This document shows positions 1 to 6,228 of a stretch of 6,228 bases of DNA, in pieces. The notes below the pieces were generated by a model, which searched no databases, was not told where the DNA came from, and worked only from the letters and a program-made list of their open reading frames with translations. Made by a program: the position numbers and the translations under genes. How positions within the stretch are numbered: the stretch's first letter is position 1; the number at the start of each line of letters is the position of its first letter. Origin of the DNA: Planctomycetota bacterium (GTDB taxonomy: Bacteria > Planctomycetota > PUPC01 > JACPCR01); the NCBI GenBank assembly GCA_030740295.1, contig JASLXP010000479.1, positions 1 through 6,228 of the forward strand, written 5' to 3'.

Positions 1-953
1 TGCTGGCATCGCTGGCCGAGGTCGCTTCCCGCAATGGCTACTGTCGTCCCGCGGCAAATGATGGACTCGAGATCACAATCGTCGAAGGTCGTCATCCCGT
101 TCTCGAAGAAACTCTCGTGGGTGAAAACTTCGTTCCGAACGACGTCACGCTCGACTCCTCCAATCAGTTGCTCATCATCACCGGTCCGAACATGGCCGGT
201 AAATCGACCTACATCCGGCAGGTCGCACTCATCACGTTGATGGCGCAGATGGGAAGTTTCGTCCCCGCTCAGAAAGCGGAGATCGGTATCGCCGACCGCA
301 TCTTCACGCGAGTAGGCGCGGCCGACGATCTTTCACGCGGGCACAGCACCTTCATGGTCGAGATGCACGAAGCCGCCAACATCCTCAACAACGCCACCCA
401 GCGCAGCCTGATCATCCTCGATGAAGTCGGCCGCGGCACGAGCACCTTCGATGGTGTCAGCATCGCCTGGGCCGTGTGCGAATACATTGTGGAGAAATCG
501 AGAGCACGCACGTTGTTCGCCACGCATTATCACGAGCTCACCGCGCTGGCCAGCATCCTCGAAGGCGTAAAAAACTACAACATCGCAGTTCGCGAGTGGG
601 GGGAAGAGATCGTGTTCCTGCGCAAAATAGTCGAGGGCGGCACGGACAAGAGCTACGGCATCCACGTGGCCCGTCTGGCCGGCGTTCCGAAAAACGTCAT
701 CCAGCGCGCCCAGACCATTCTCAAGAACCTCGAATCCCATACGATCGATCCCACGGGCAAGCCGAAGTTCGCGCCCCACCCGAAATCAAAACAGCCGCAT
801 GAGATGCAGATGCTCCTTTTCAGTTTTCCGCACGAAGATATCATCGACCGGTTTCGCGATCTCGATATCGATTCCATGACCCCGCTCGAAGCGCTGCTCA
901 AGATCAAGGAACTGCAGGATGAGATACGAAGCATCGATAATCCCGGGGAGTAG
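1..953 (+). CDS. mutS: DNA mismatch repair protein MutS, C-terminal part (5' end outside window)
   Basis: MutS binds base mismatches and small loops in DNA and, using ATP, recruits MutL to start mismatch repair in the cytoplasm. The reading frame is open from base 3 (bases 1-2 finish an earlier codon) to the TAG at 951-953, giving 316 residues; a full MutS is about 850-900, so some 550 N-terminal residues lie to the left. The visible part starts in the end of the core/lever region (GRHPVLEE, partial residues 34-41). The ABC-type ATPase follows: Walker A GPNMAGKS at 61-68, the STFMVEM signature at 115-121, Walker [12 protein letters not shown] from 136 with catalytic D140-E141, and the FATHYHEL switch from 172. 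The tail includes [11 protein letters not shown] and a helical end ([15 protein letters not shown]) like the usual MutS C-terminus. All ATPase motifs are intact and I see no frameshift. A GTG at 117 is internal, since family-conserved sequence continues upstream of it. Identification is certain; MutS1 rather than MutS2 follows from the motifs and the absence of a Smr domain. Confidence 0.97.
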   Translation, partial: LASLAEVASRNGYCRPAANDGLEITIVEGRHPVLEETLVGENFVPNDVTLDSSNQLLIITGPNMAGKSTYIRQVALITLMAQMGSFVPAQKAEIGIADRIFTRVGAADDLSRGHSTFMVEMHEAANILNNATQRSLIILDEVGRGTSTFDGVSIAWAVCEYIVEKSRARTLFATHYHELTALASILEGVKNYNIAVREWGEEIVFLRKIVEGGTDKSYGIHVARLAGVPKNVIQRAQTILKNLESHTIDPTGKPKFAPHPKSKQPHEMQMLLFSFPHEDIIDRFRDLDIDSMTPLEALLKIKELQDEIRSIDNPGE

Positions 954-3829
954 TGGCCAGCCCGGTCCTATTCGCAGAACCGACTTCAAACGGAGGTAAC
1001 GTCATAAAGGTATCAGCCAGGCTTCATGTGTCCGCCAAGAGCGCGAGGGGCCTTCTCTGGATATTCGCCTTTCAGCCATTCGCTGCTGCGGAGACCTTCA
1101 ATGATCCGAGAGCCCTCGCAAGCGAGATCGTTCGGGCCTCCGGCGTGACCGGCGGGCTCTGCGTTCATCTGGGCTGCGGGGATGGGAAGCTCACGGAAGA
1201 ACTGCGGCAGGACGGGCGATTCCTCGTGCAGGGAATTTCTCCGACCGCAGCTCTGGTGCGGTCCGCGAGGAAGGCCGTTCAGGCCCGTGGTAATTACGGG
1301 CCGGTATCCGTGATCCGGAGCAAACTGAAGCGACTGCCCTACACATCCAACCTGGTCAACCTGGTAATAGCGGACGACCTGCCCCGCACATTGAACGCAG
1401 GGCTCACCTTCAAAGAAATCCTGCGCGTGCTCGCTCCCGGCGGGACGGCCTTTGTCGGGCAGCGCGCCGGAGCTCAACCTAGCCTCTCAAAAGACAGGTT
1501 ATCCTCTCTGCTTACGAAAGCGGGAATCACAGAGTTCGAGTGGAGCAACAGAGGAGGGCTGTGGGTCAAGTTTCGCAAGGCTGTCCCGTTGAAGCCTGAG
1601 ACGTGGAGTCGAGGCTCACATTTCCTGAACGGCAATGCTGTTTACCAAGACGCGTCGGGGCCGTTCACGCATCTACAGTGGGCCGCGGGCCCAAAAATCC
1701 CCGGCGAACGCTACCAGGCTGTAAAAGGTTACACCTCGGCCAACGGCAGAAACTTCTGCGTTTTCAAAGAGCCTCCTTCCTGGGGCGTGGCAGGAAAAGT
1801 CGTTCTTGTCGCACGAGACGCGTTTAACGGCCTCCTGTTGTGGCAGCGCCCCATCGATTCTGGCCCTCTGTTCGCGGTCGGAGATCGTGTCTACGCGATA
1901 CTCGAAGGCTCTCTGAAGTCTTTCGATGCCGCGACGGGCAAAGCCCTGCTCGATTTCCAGACCGGCCGTCATGTGGGAAAGTGTTTCGTTCGAGAAGGCA
2001 TCCTTTTCATTGTCAGCCGCGGTGGTGTCCGGGCCGTCAACACTGCGACAGGGGAAATCAAATGGAAATCCAAAGGAGCGTCATACCACGGTCGGGCCGC
2101 ATGGGGTGATGGCAAGCTTTTCTATTCAGGGTACGGAAGGCCGACACCGATCGTCTGCCTGGATTCGGCGACCGGTGAGAAGCAGTGGGTCAGACTTGGC
2201 CCAGGCTCTGCCGGCGGCGCCTTTCTTTACCGGCAGGGCGTACTTGTCATCTCGAATCGCGGAGGCATCTTCGCTTATTCGGCCAAAGATGGATCGCCCC
2301 TCTGGGAGTCTCTGAAAAAGAACAAGTCTGTCGAGGCCAACTTTCGCAACTCTATGTTCTCCGTCGGGGGCATGCTGTGGACACAAGAGAAATCCGGCGG
2401 GGTATGGACCGCTCTGGATATCAACACCGGCAAAGAAAAGAAGCGTCTGGAATACAGCCTGCCCACCGCGGCCAAGCGCTGCTCACCAGCTCAGGCGACC
2501 AGCCGCTACTTTATCGACGACTCGAACGCGCTCCTGGAGCACGCAACGGGGAAGCTCGACTACATCCGCGCGGCCCGTTCCGGTTGCGGCTTTGGATTCC
2601 TGCCGGCGAACGGCATGGTTTACAGCGTTCCAAATAAATGTGTGTGTTTCCCAATGCTGCGAGGATTCATGGGTATTGCTCCGGAGGACTGGTGGCAGCC
2701 GGAGCAGCCGGTTGCACAGACGGACAGGCTCGAGCGCGGCCCGGCTTTCGGCAAAGTGAAACCACCGGTCCGAGGAGCTTCGAAGGGCTGGCGAACTCTC
2801 AGGCATGATGCGGCTCGAAGCGGCGCCACTGGCGAGGAGGCAGGAACCGCTCTGCGCCCCTTGTGGGAGATCAAGCTCGGAGAGGATATTTCGGGTCCGG
2901 TCTCGGCCGAGGGTATTGTCTGCGTTTCGCTACCACAGAAGCATCGAGTCGATGCCCGCGATGCGGATACCGGAAAGAAGCGATGGTCTTTCACGGCTGG
3001 CGGGCCCGTGGATGGACCACCCACCATTCATGAGGGAATCGTTATCTTCGGCTGCCGGGACGGCTGGGCCTACTGTCTGAGAGCAACTGACGGGGCACTG
3101 GTCTGGCGGTTTCGAGCCACACCCGAGGAAAGGCGAATCGTTGTGTTCGGGCAACTGGAATCGTCGTGGCCCGTACGAGGAAGCGTTCTCGTCAACGATG
3201 GAAAGGCATATTTTGCCGCGGGAAGAAGTTCCGAACTCGACGGTGGAATCTATTTCTACGGCGTCTCACTCGCGAGCGGAGAATCTCTCCTCGAAGAGCG
3301 AATATCCTTTTCGGAGTTCCACGGAGGCATCAAAAAGAAAAGCCGCATCGCCCTCGCTAAGGACCTGGTGATGCTCAATGGCTCTGTTTCTATGCACGCA
3401 TGGAGCTACCACACGGAGAGCGGCAAGCAGGCCATTAATTCAGTTGCACGATCCATCCAGGACTCCAGCGTCAGAGCCGAATCCGGCCTCTACCGTTTGC
3501 GGCTGGTTCCAACGGGCTGGAAGAAGCCACCTAAGCACCAGATAGAGCATCGCGGCAAGCAGAGATGGGTGCTGGATTCCACACATCCGTTGACGACCTT
3601 CGTCCTCGCCGGCGAGACCCTTTATGCCGGTGGGCCGGCTTCAACCGGAAGCACAGCTTCACCAGGAGGCATCATCACGGCAGTTTCGTCCTCAGCCGGC
3701 ACGAAGCTCAATCAGTATGAGCTGTCCGCCCCGCCGGTCCCGTTCGGAATCGCCGCCACTGCCGGCCGCCTCTATGTAGCTACACGCGACGGCAAACTCA
3801 CCTGTCTGAGCAGCGGAGCTGGTCCGTAG
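953..3829 (+). CDS. Exported methyltransferase-like / PQQ-type beta-propeller fusion protein
   Basis: The longest frame starts at GTG 953 and encodes 958 residues; numbering here uses that start. Residues 26-46 look like a signal peptide (see separate entry). Residues about 50-210 form a class I SAM-dependent methyltransferase-like domain: motif I LGCGDG at 73-78, a strand LVNLVIADDL at 134-143, and RVLAPGG at 158-164. The acidic residue usually ending strand beta 2, which binds the SAM ribose, appears to be missing (GISP at 94-97). From about 215 to the end come PQQ/BamB-like beta-propeller blades, recognisable by repeated D-x-x-T/D-G-x-x-x-W patterns near 289, 325, 362, 404, 443, 488, 670 and 711. 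A second propeller section begins at about 613 with WRTLRHDAARSG. No metal or PQQ ligands can be assigned. I recall similar fusions as common in PVC bacteria, without a known function; binding of a substrate or a structural role in the periplasm or outer membrane is inference. It follows mutS with a one-base overlap (TAGTG), which may be accidental. Confidence 0.85.
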   Translation: MASPVLFAEPTSNGGNVIKVSARLHVSAKSARGLLWIFAFQPFAAAETFNDPRALASEIVRASGVTGGLCVHLGCGDGKLTEELRQDGRFLVQGISPTAALVRSARKAVQARGNYGPVSVIRSKLKRLPYTSNLVNLVIADDLPRTLNAGLTFKEILRVLAPGGTAFVGQRAGAQPSLSKDRLSSLLTKAGITEFEWSNRGGLWVKFRKAVPLKPETWSRGSHFLNGNAVYQDASGPFTHLQWAAGPKIPGERYQAVKGYTSANGRNFCVFKEPPSWGVAGKVVLVARDAFNGLLLWQRPIDSGPLFAVGDRVYAILEGSLKSFDAATGKALLDFQTGRHVGKCFVREGILFIVSRGGVRAVNTATGEIKWKSKGASYHGRAAWGDGKLFYSGYGRPTPIVCLDSATGEKQWVRLGPGSAGGAFLYRQGVLVISNRGGIFAYSAKDGSPLWESLKKNKSVEANFRNSMFSVGGMLWTQEKSGGVWTALDINTGKEKKRLEYSLPTAAKRCSPAQATSRYFIDDSNALLEHATGKLDYIRAARSGCGFGFLPANGMVYSVPNKCVCFPMLRGFMGIAPEDWWQPEQPVAQTDRLERGPAFGKVKPPVRGASKGWRTLRHDAARSGATGEEAGTALRPLWEIKLGEDISGPVSAEGIVCVSLPQKHRVDARDADTGKKRWSFTAGGPVDGPPTIHEGIVIFGCRDGWAYCLRATDGALVWRFRATPEERRIVVFGQLESSWPVRGSVLVNDGKAYFAAGRSSELDGGIYFYGVSLASGESLLEERISFSEFHGGIKKKSRIALAKDLVMLNGSVSMHAWSYHTESGKQAINSVARSIQDSSVRAESGLYRLRLVPTGWKKPPKHQIEHRGKQRWVLDSTHPLTTFVLAGETLYAGGPASTGSTASPGGIITAVSSSAGTKLNQYELSAPPVPFGIAATAGRLYVATRDGKLTCLSSGAGP
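992..996 (+). promoter_or_regulatory. Shine-Dalgarno-like GGAGG inside the annotated 5' end of the propeller gene
   Basis: GGAGG, followed by TAA, is the strongest ribosome-binding-like sequence near the start of the propeller gene. Seven bases separate it from an in-frame ATA at 1004-1006, which is not a standard start codon; no ATG, GTG or TTG lies at a suitable distance. GTG 953 lies upstream of it and has only GGGGAG two bases in front, which is too close. GTG 1028 is 31 bases downstream of it. The site therefore argues that translation starts after 996, but does not settle where. Confidence 0.4.
1028..1090 (+). other. Probable Sec signal peptide of the propeller fusion protein
   Basis: Starting at the in-frame GTG at 1028 the protein would begin M-S-A-K-S-A-R, then a hydrophobic stretch GLLWIFAFQPF, then AAA before E47. 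This is a classical n-, h- and c-region arrangement with an A-x-A type cleavage site after residue 46 (numbered from GTG 953). The hydrophobic core is short but clear, and the segment sits directly before the folded methyltransferase domain. Starting at the ATA at 1004 would add eight residues to the basic n-region and keep the same signal. No lipobox cysteine is present. The implied location is the periplasm or cell surface, as is usual for propellers of this type. Confidence 0.6.
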
Positions 3830-3883
3830 ATACGTCCTTCGGATTCGGTTGCCGTTGAAGCCTGCTCCACACTTCTGCTCAGG
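3830..3883. other. Convergent intergenic gap
   Basis: These 54 bases separate the 3' ends of the propeller gene and the minus-strand gene. No gene fits. A weak, bulged stem can be drawn between 3856-3864 and 3880-3891 (TGAAG-CCTG against CAGG-tca-CTTCA, 15-base loop), but no T-run follows on either strand, so I do not call a terminator. Confidence 0.5.
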
Positions 3884-6109
3884 TCACTTCATCACAAACC
3901 TGGCGTCGCCCCACCAGGCGTAATCGTTGCGAAGACCATCGCCGCCGTCCGTGACCACCAGCCGCAATTCGTGGGCGCCGCCGACATCCACCACTACCGG
4001 CAGCACGGGTCGCCCGAAGCGGTAGAGCTCGCTGTCGAATTTCTTTGCCCCGTCGACGAAGACCTGAAACTCTACCGACGCGTCTCTCGCACGGGCGCCG
4101 AATCCGGCCGCGGCCGCGAAGGTCGCACAGCCAGTTGGTATCTCGTAGATGATTTCGCTGACGCTCTCCCCGTATAGGCTGCGGGTACATACAAGACCAT
4201 CTCCGGAATTGTCGGCATAGAGCCTCACCCAGCCGTTCAGTTCCGGCCAGGTCTTCCCCGCAGGCATCCAGCCGGGTTTCACCGACTTGGGCTTGGCCGC
4301 AATCAGATATACGACCTTCGCCGGCAGAGCATTCCTGACGTGATCCGGAAACGTGGGCTGCCACGGAGGCCGGATCGACTTGCGGGCCGGGCGCAACTTC
4401 TCCTTCTCCGGCCCCATCACTTTCAACTCGACAACCTGCGCTCCCGAGTGGGCCGAGCTGTGGGTCACCATCAGCCGAACGAAACGCGCCTTGACCGGTT
4501 CAAACCAGCGCTCGAGACCCTCCCGCCGTGCCGGGTCCATGTTCCGGTTCTCGTCGATGACCGTGCGCCAGTCCTTGCCATCGGCCGAGGCGTCGATGGT
4601 GTAGCGATAGATGAACTGGCGCGTTTCGAGCGAGGCGTGGGGCCAGGTATGAAACTGCACGAAGATATGGTCGATGTTGCGGACCTGTTCGAGGTCAACC
4701 TGAAGCCATTGCGGCAGGTCAAGGACGTAACGGCGCTTCGGGTCCAGGTCGGACTGCCAGAAATCATCGTTGTTCCGGATTCCGTCAACCGCTGCGGCAG
4801 GGGAGTACGCTTTCAAGGTTGATGACGCTGTCACCGGCCGATTTAGAGCGTAATTGACGTAGACTTCGCGCTCCGGCAGCTCGATGCGCCGCGGTTGAAA
4901 TTCGTAGACGCGGATTTCGCCTCCCCGCATCGATTCTGACACGACCATTCGTCCGGCAGCGCGCTGCCATTGCACATCCCGGTCACCGTAACATTCGACG
5001 ACATCGGTCATGGGCGCGTTGCAGGCGATCTCGAATGGCACCGCACGATAGGGATACTCCGCAAAAACTTTCGCGGTGCCCATAGGGCGCGAAACAAGCT
5101 CTGACCGCTTCAGAGAGTAGTTGAACATAGTCACGGTCCAACCTTCCCCTTTGCGGTTGATCTGCCATGACAGGTCCGGCTTGTCCTCCTGTCGCCGGCG
5201 GATATCGAACGGCGTCAGACTCCGAATCAGACTTTCGATGAAGTCATCAACGAACTTCAGCACCGGCTTCTTTGTCCATGCCCGGTCCCACATGCCGTCC
5301 GTACTGGCTACCGTTTCTGACTGGATCATATAACGGGCGGCAACCAGCATCGCGTAGCCTTTGCCCACGCGATTGCGCACGACAGCCGGGTGTTCGCCAC
5401 TGGTGTAAAGGGGCACGCCACCGTCAAGGGTCAGCGGCTGGAGCATAAAGGGCTGTTCGTCAAATTCTCGACCCGTCAGGCTGTTTCGGATCTGAGTTGC
5501 CCGGATCGGATCGCCGGCGGATGCGACGCCAAAGAACGACAGGGGCAGGTATTCACTTGTGTCCGCGGCATTCAGAACGAACGTGCCCCCGGCTTCGACG
5601 TAAGACTTGAGCACGCGGACATACCTGGCATCCATCCGCTGGCCCCCGAGAGCGAAGAGCACTTTGTACCCGTCGAATATCTTGGGGTCGATGTTTCTGC
5701 CGGGCTCGTTCGGGGAGAGGATGTCAAATATCTCGCCGTACGGCGCGGTCCGTGAATAACCGCCGCTGAACCGAGTGTGCCGGTGCTCGGGGAAGAGGAG
5801 GTCATTGAAAAGGCCGTGGTTCATATGATCCGCGTCGTCGTAAGGGATGCGGGCGCTGCTGTAAGTTGTGCCGCCTGTGTGATAGACGATGGGGCAATCG
5901 CGCGTGTATTCCATTAGCAGCGCCACGGGCGAGTAAGGCACACCGCGCACCGGGTGTCGTTCGCTCTGGGTGTCTTGCTGACCGGGCCATTCGCTTTGGG
6001 AGAGGACTGGGCTATCATGGATATCGATGGAGAGTCTGGCGAGCGCGCGTTCGGTCTCCTCCCCTTGCTCGGATGACCACAGCCCGGATGTTTTTTCGAG
6101 CCTGTTCAA
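3884..6109 (-). CDS. GATase-like / F5/8 type C / NPCBM domain protein, possibly 5'-truncated
   Basis: The frame encodes 741 residues from a TTG at 6109 to the TGA at 3884-3886. Residues about 55-300 resemble the glutamine-amidotransferase-like fold used as the trimerisation domain of GH42-type glycosidases (VPYSPVALLMEY at 57-68, KVLFALGGQRMD at 149-160, YVEAGGTFVLNAA at 170-182). The nucleophilic cysteine of true amidotransferases is absent, so this domain is not expected to be catalytic. Residues about 418-566 form an F5/8 type C (discoidin) domain (NYALNRPVTASS, AAAVDG, WLQVDLEQVRNID, ARFVRLMV). Residues about 598-741 form an NPCBM domain (VVYLIAA, NGWVRLYAD, HELRLVVTDGGDGLRNDYAWWGDARFV). 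Both are sugar-binding modules usually found on exported enzymes. Yet no signal peptide, hydrophobic leader or catalytic barrel precedes them, and the TTG has no recognisable ribosome binding site. Alternative starts are ATG codons at residues 66 (5914) and 95, the first of which cuts into the domain. An in-frame TGA at 6176-6178 blocks extension. Domain calls are firm; the intactness of the gene is doubtful. Confidence 0.8.
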   Translation of the reverse strand: MNRLEKTSGLWSSEQGEETERALARLSIDIHDSPVLSQSEWPGQQDTQSERHPVRGVPYSPVALLMEYTRDCPIVYHTGGTTYSSARIPYDDADHMNHGLFNDLLFPEHRHTRFSGGYSRTAPYGEIFDILSPNEPGRNIDPKIFDGYKVLFALGGQRMDARYVRVLKSYVEAGGTFVLNAADTSEYLPLSFFGVASAGDPIRATQIRNSLTGREFDEQPFMLQPLTLDGGVPLYTSGEHPAVVRNRVGKGYAMLVAARYMIQSETVASTDGMWDRAWTKKPVLKFVDDFIESLIRSLTPFDIRRRQEDKPDLSWQINRKGEGWTVTMFNYSLKRSELVSRPMGTAKVFAEYPYRAVPFEIACNAPMTDVVECYGDRDVQWQRAAGRMVVSESMRGGEIRVYEFQPRRIELPEREVYVNYALNRPVTASSTLKAYSPAAAVDGIRNNDDFWQSDLDPKRRYVLDLPQWLQVDLEQVRNIDHIFVQFHTWPHASLETRQFIYRYTIDASADGKDWRTVIDENRNMDPARREGLERWFEPVKARFVRLMVTHSSAHSGAQVVELKVMGPEKEKLRPARKSIRPPWQPTFPDHVRNALPAKVVYLIAAKPKSVKPGWMPAGKTWPELNGWVRLYADNSGDGLVCTRSLYGESVSEIIYEIPTGCATFAAAAGFGARARDASVEFQVFVDGAKKFDSELYRFGRPVLPVVVDVGGAHELRLVVTDGGDGLRNDYAWWGDARFVMK
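6091..6096 (-). other. Six-A run (minus strand) at a possible frameshift near the 5' end of the sugar-binding gene
   Basis: The minus strand reads GCTCGAAAAAACATCC here. With one A fewer, the neighbouring frame, which is open from the right edge of the window and reads SIDGSWFEQARK just before the run, would join directly to TSGLWSSEQGEE of the 741-codon frame. That upstream stretch has mostly G or C at third codon positions, like the gene. This would make the TTG start at 6109 an artefact. The evidence is suggestive only, because the extended frame would later run antisense through the start of the plus-strand gene at 6196. Confidence 0.3.
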
Positions 6110-6195
6110 ACCAAGAACCGTCGATGGACGCGGAGCCTGACCACGAGATCTGAAACTTCCGTTTCGGCCGCCTTCTCAATAGATCGGAATCCCAT
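6110..6195. promoter_or_regulatory. Divergent intergenic region with a small inverted repeat
   Basis: This 86-base gap lies between the 5' ends of two divergently oriented genes and should carry the promoter of the plus-strand gene. The only symmetry I see is GAAAC-TTCC-GTTTC at 6152-6165 (perfect 5-base arms). That could be an operator half-site pair, but it is short enough to arise by chance. No clear -35/-10 pair is visible. Part of it (about 6110-6165) may be decayed coding sequence of the minus-strand gene. Confidence 0.3.
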
Positions 6196-6228
6196 ATGAA
6201 GATCAAGGACATTGAAATCATCTGGCTC
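6196..6228 (+). CDS. Start of a gene, possibly mandelate racemase/muconate lactonizing enzyme family (3' end outside window)
   Basis: An ATG at 6196 opens a frame that runs to the window edge: MKIKDIEIIWL. The pattern M-K-I-x-D-I/V-E at the very N-terminus, followed by a hydrophobic strand, is typical of enolase-superfamily dehydratases and racemases, which act on sugar acids or related carboxylates in the cytoplasm. With only 11 residues visible this is a guess from the N-terminal pattern; no catalytic residue is in view. The upstream sequence has only a weak ribosome binding site (GGA at 6186-6188, spacing about 7 bases). The gene is divergent from the sugar-binding protein gene, which would suit a carbohydrate utilisation neighbourhood. 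Confidence 0.45.
   Translation, partial: MKIKDIEIIWL

Noticed and set aside
117..119. GTG as a start codon for a short MutS-like protein
   Set aside because: The frame is open to the left and encodes conserved MutS sequence (GRHPVLEE) before this codon, so the GTG is an internal valine.
143..179. Glutamine amidotransferase activity for the minus-strand protein (residues given as positions 143-179 of the protein)
   Set aside because: The fold is recognisable, but the nucleophile position in LGGQRMD has no cysteine, and no cysteine lies nearby.
333..779. Open frame on the minus strand inside mutS (148 codons)
   Set aside because: It is fully antisense to the conserved MutS ATPase, has no family motif, and is the kind of frame GC-rich coding DNA produces by chance.
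1013..1477. Open frame on the minus strand opposite the methyltransferase domain (154 codons)
   Set aside because: The plus-strand frame has recognisable methyltransferase motifs across the same bases; the antisense translation has none.
3856..3891. Stem-loop between the convergent genes as a shared terminator
   Set aside because: The stem has a three-base bulge and a 15-base loop, with no T-run on either side.
4340..4822. Open frame on the plus strand opposite the F5/8C domain (160 codons)
   Set aside because: It is antisense to a clear discoidin domain, lacks a convincing ribosome binding site, and its translation resembles no family I know.
1..6228. CRISPR array, tRNA, insertion sequence or phage genes
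   Set aside because: I looked for spaced direct repeats, terminal inverted repeats, transposase or integrase motifs and tRNA cloverleaf patterns and saw none.

Overview
The window (about 6.2 kb, GC-rich) looks like chromosomal DNA of a bacterium from the PVC superphylum or a similar lineage (Planctomycetota, Verrucomicrobiota, Lentisphaerota or Kiritimatiellota). This rests on protein architecture, not on a database match. A secreted-looking protein joins a Rossmann methyltransferase domain to PQQ-type beta-propeller repeats, and a second protein joins a glutamine-amidotransferase-like fold to F5/8C and NPCBM sugar-binding modules. Both are combinations I associate with these glycan-degrading bacteria. 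No mobile element, CRISPR array, RNA gene or integrase is visible.

Layout. (1) Bases 1-953, plus strand: the 3' part of mutS, with the whole ATPase domain and its C-terminal tail; the gene begins left of the window. (2) 953-3829, plus strand: a 958-codon frame encoding the methyltransferase/beta-propeller fusion. Its first possible GTG shares one base with the mutS stop. The true start is uncertain, because the best ribosome binding site precedes an ATA codon and the best signal peptide begins at a later GTG. (3) 3830-3883: a 54-base convergent gap with no convincing terminator. (4) 3884-6109, minus strand: a 741-codon frame with GATase-like, F5/8C and NPCBM domains. It has no catalytic domain, no signal peptide, only a TTG start, and a run of six A's where the reading frame may have been shifted. 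It may be a 5'-truncated remnant of a larger glycosidase-like gene. (5) 6110-6195: a divergent intergenic gap with a small inverted repeat. (6) 6196 to the window end, plus strand: the first 11 codons of a gene whose N-terminus resembles the enolase (mandelate racemase/muconate lactonizing) superfamily.

How the genes relate. MutS is a housekeeping mismatch-repair protein and probably unrelated to the rest. The carbohydrate-binding protein and the possible enolase-superfamily gene would fit a sugar or sugar-acid utilisation neighbourhood, but only 11 residues of the latter are visible. The role of the methyltransferase/propeller protein is unknown. The points most worth a second look are its exported methyltransferase domain with an altered cofactor site, its odd start region, and the apparent loss of the front part of the minus-strand gene.
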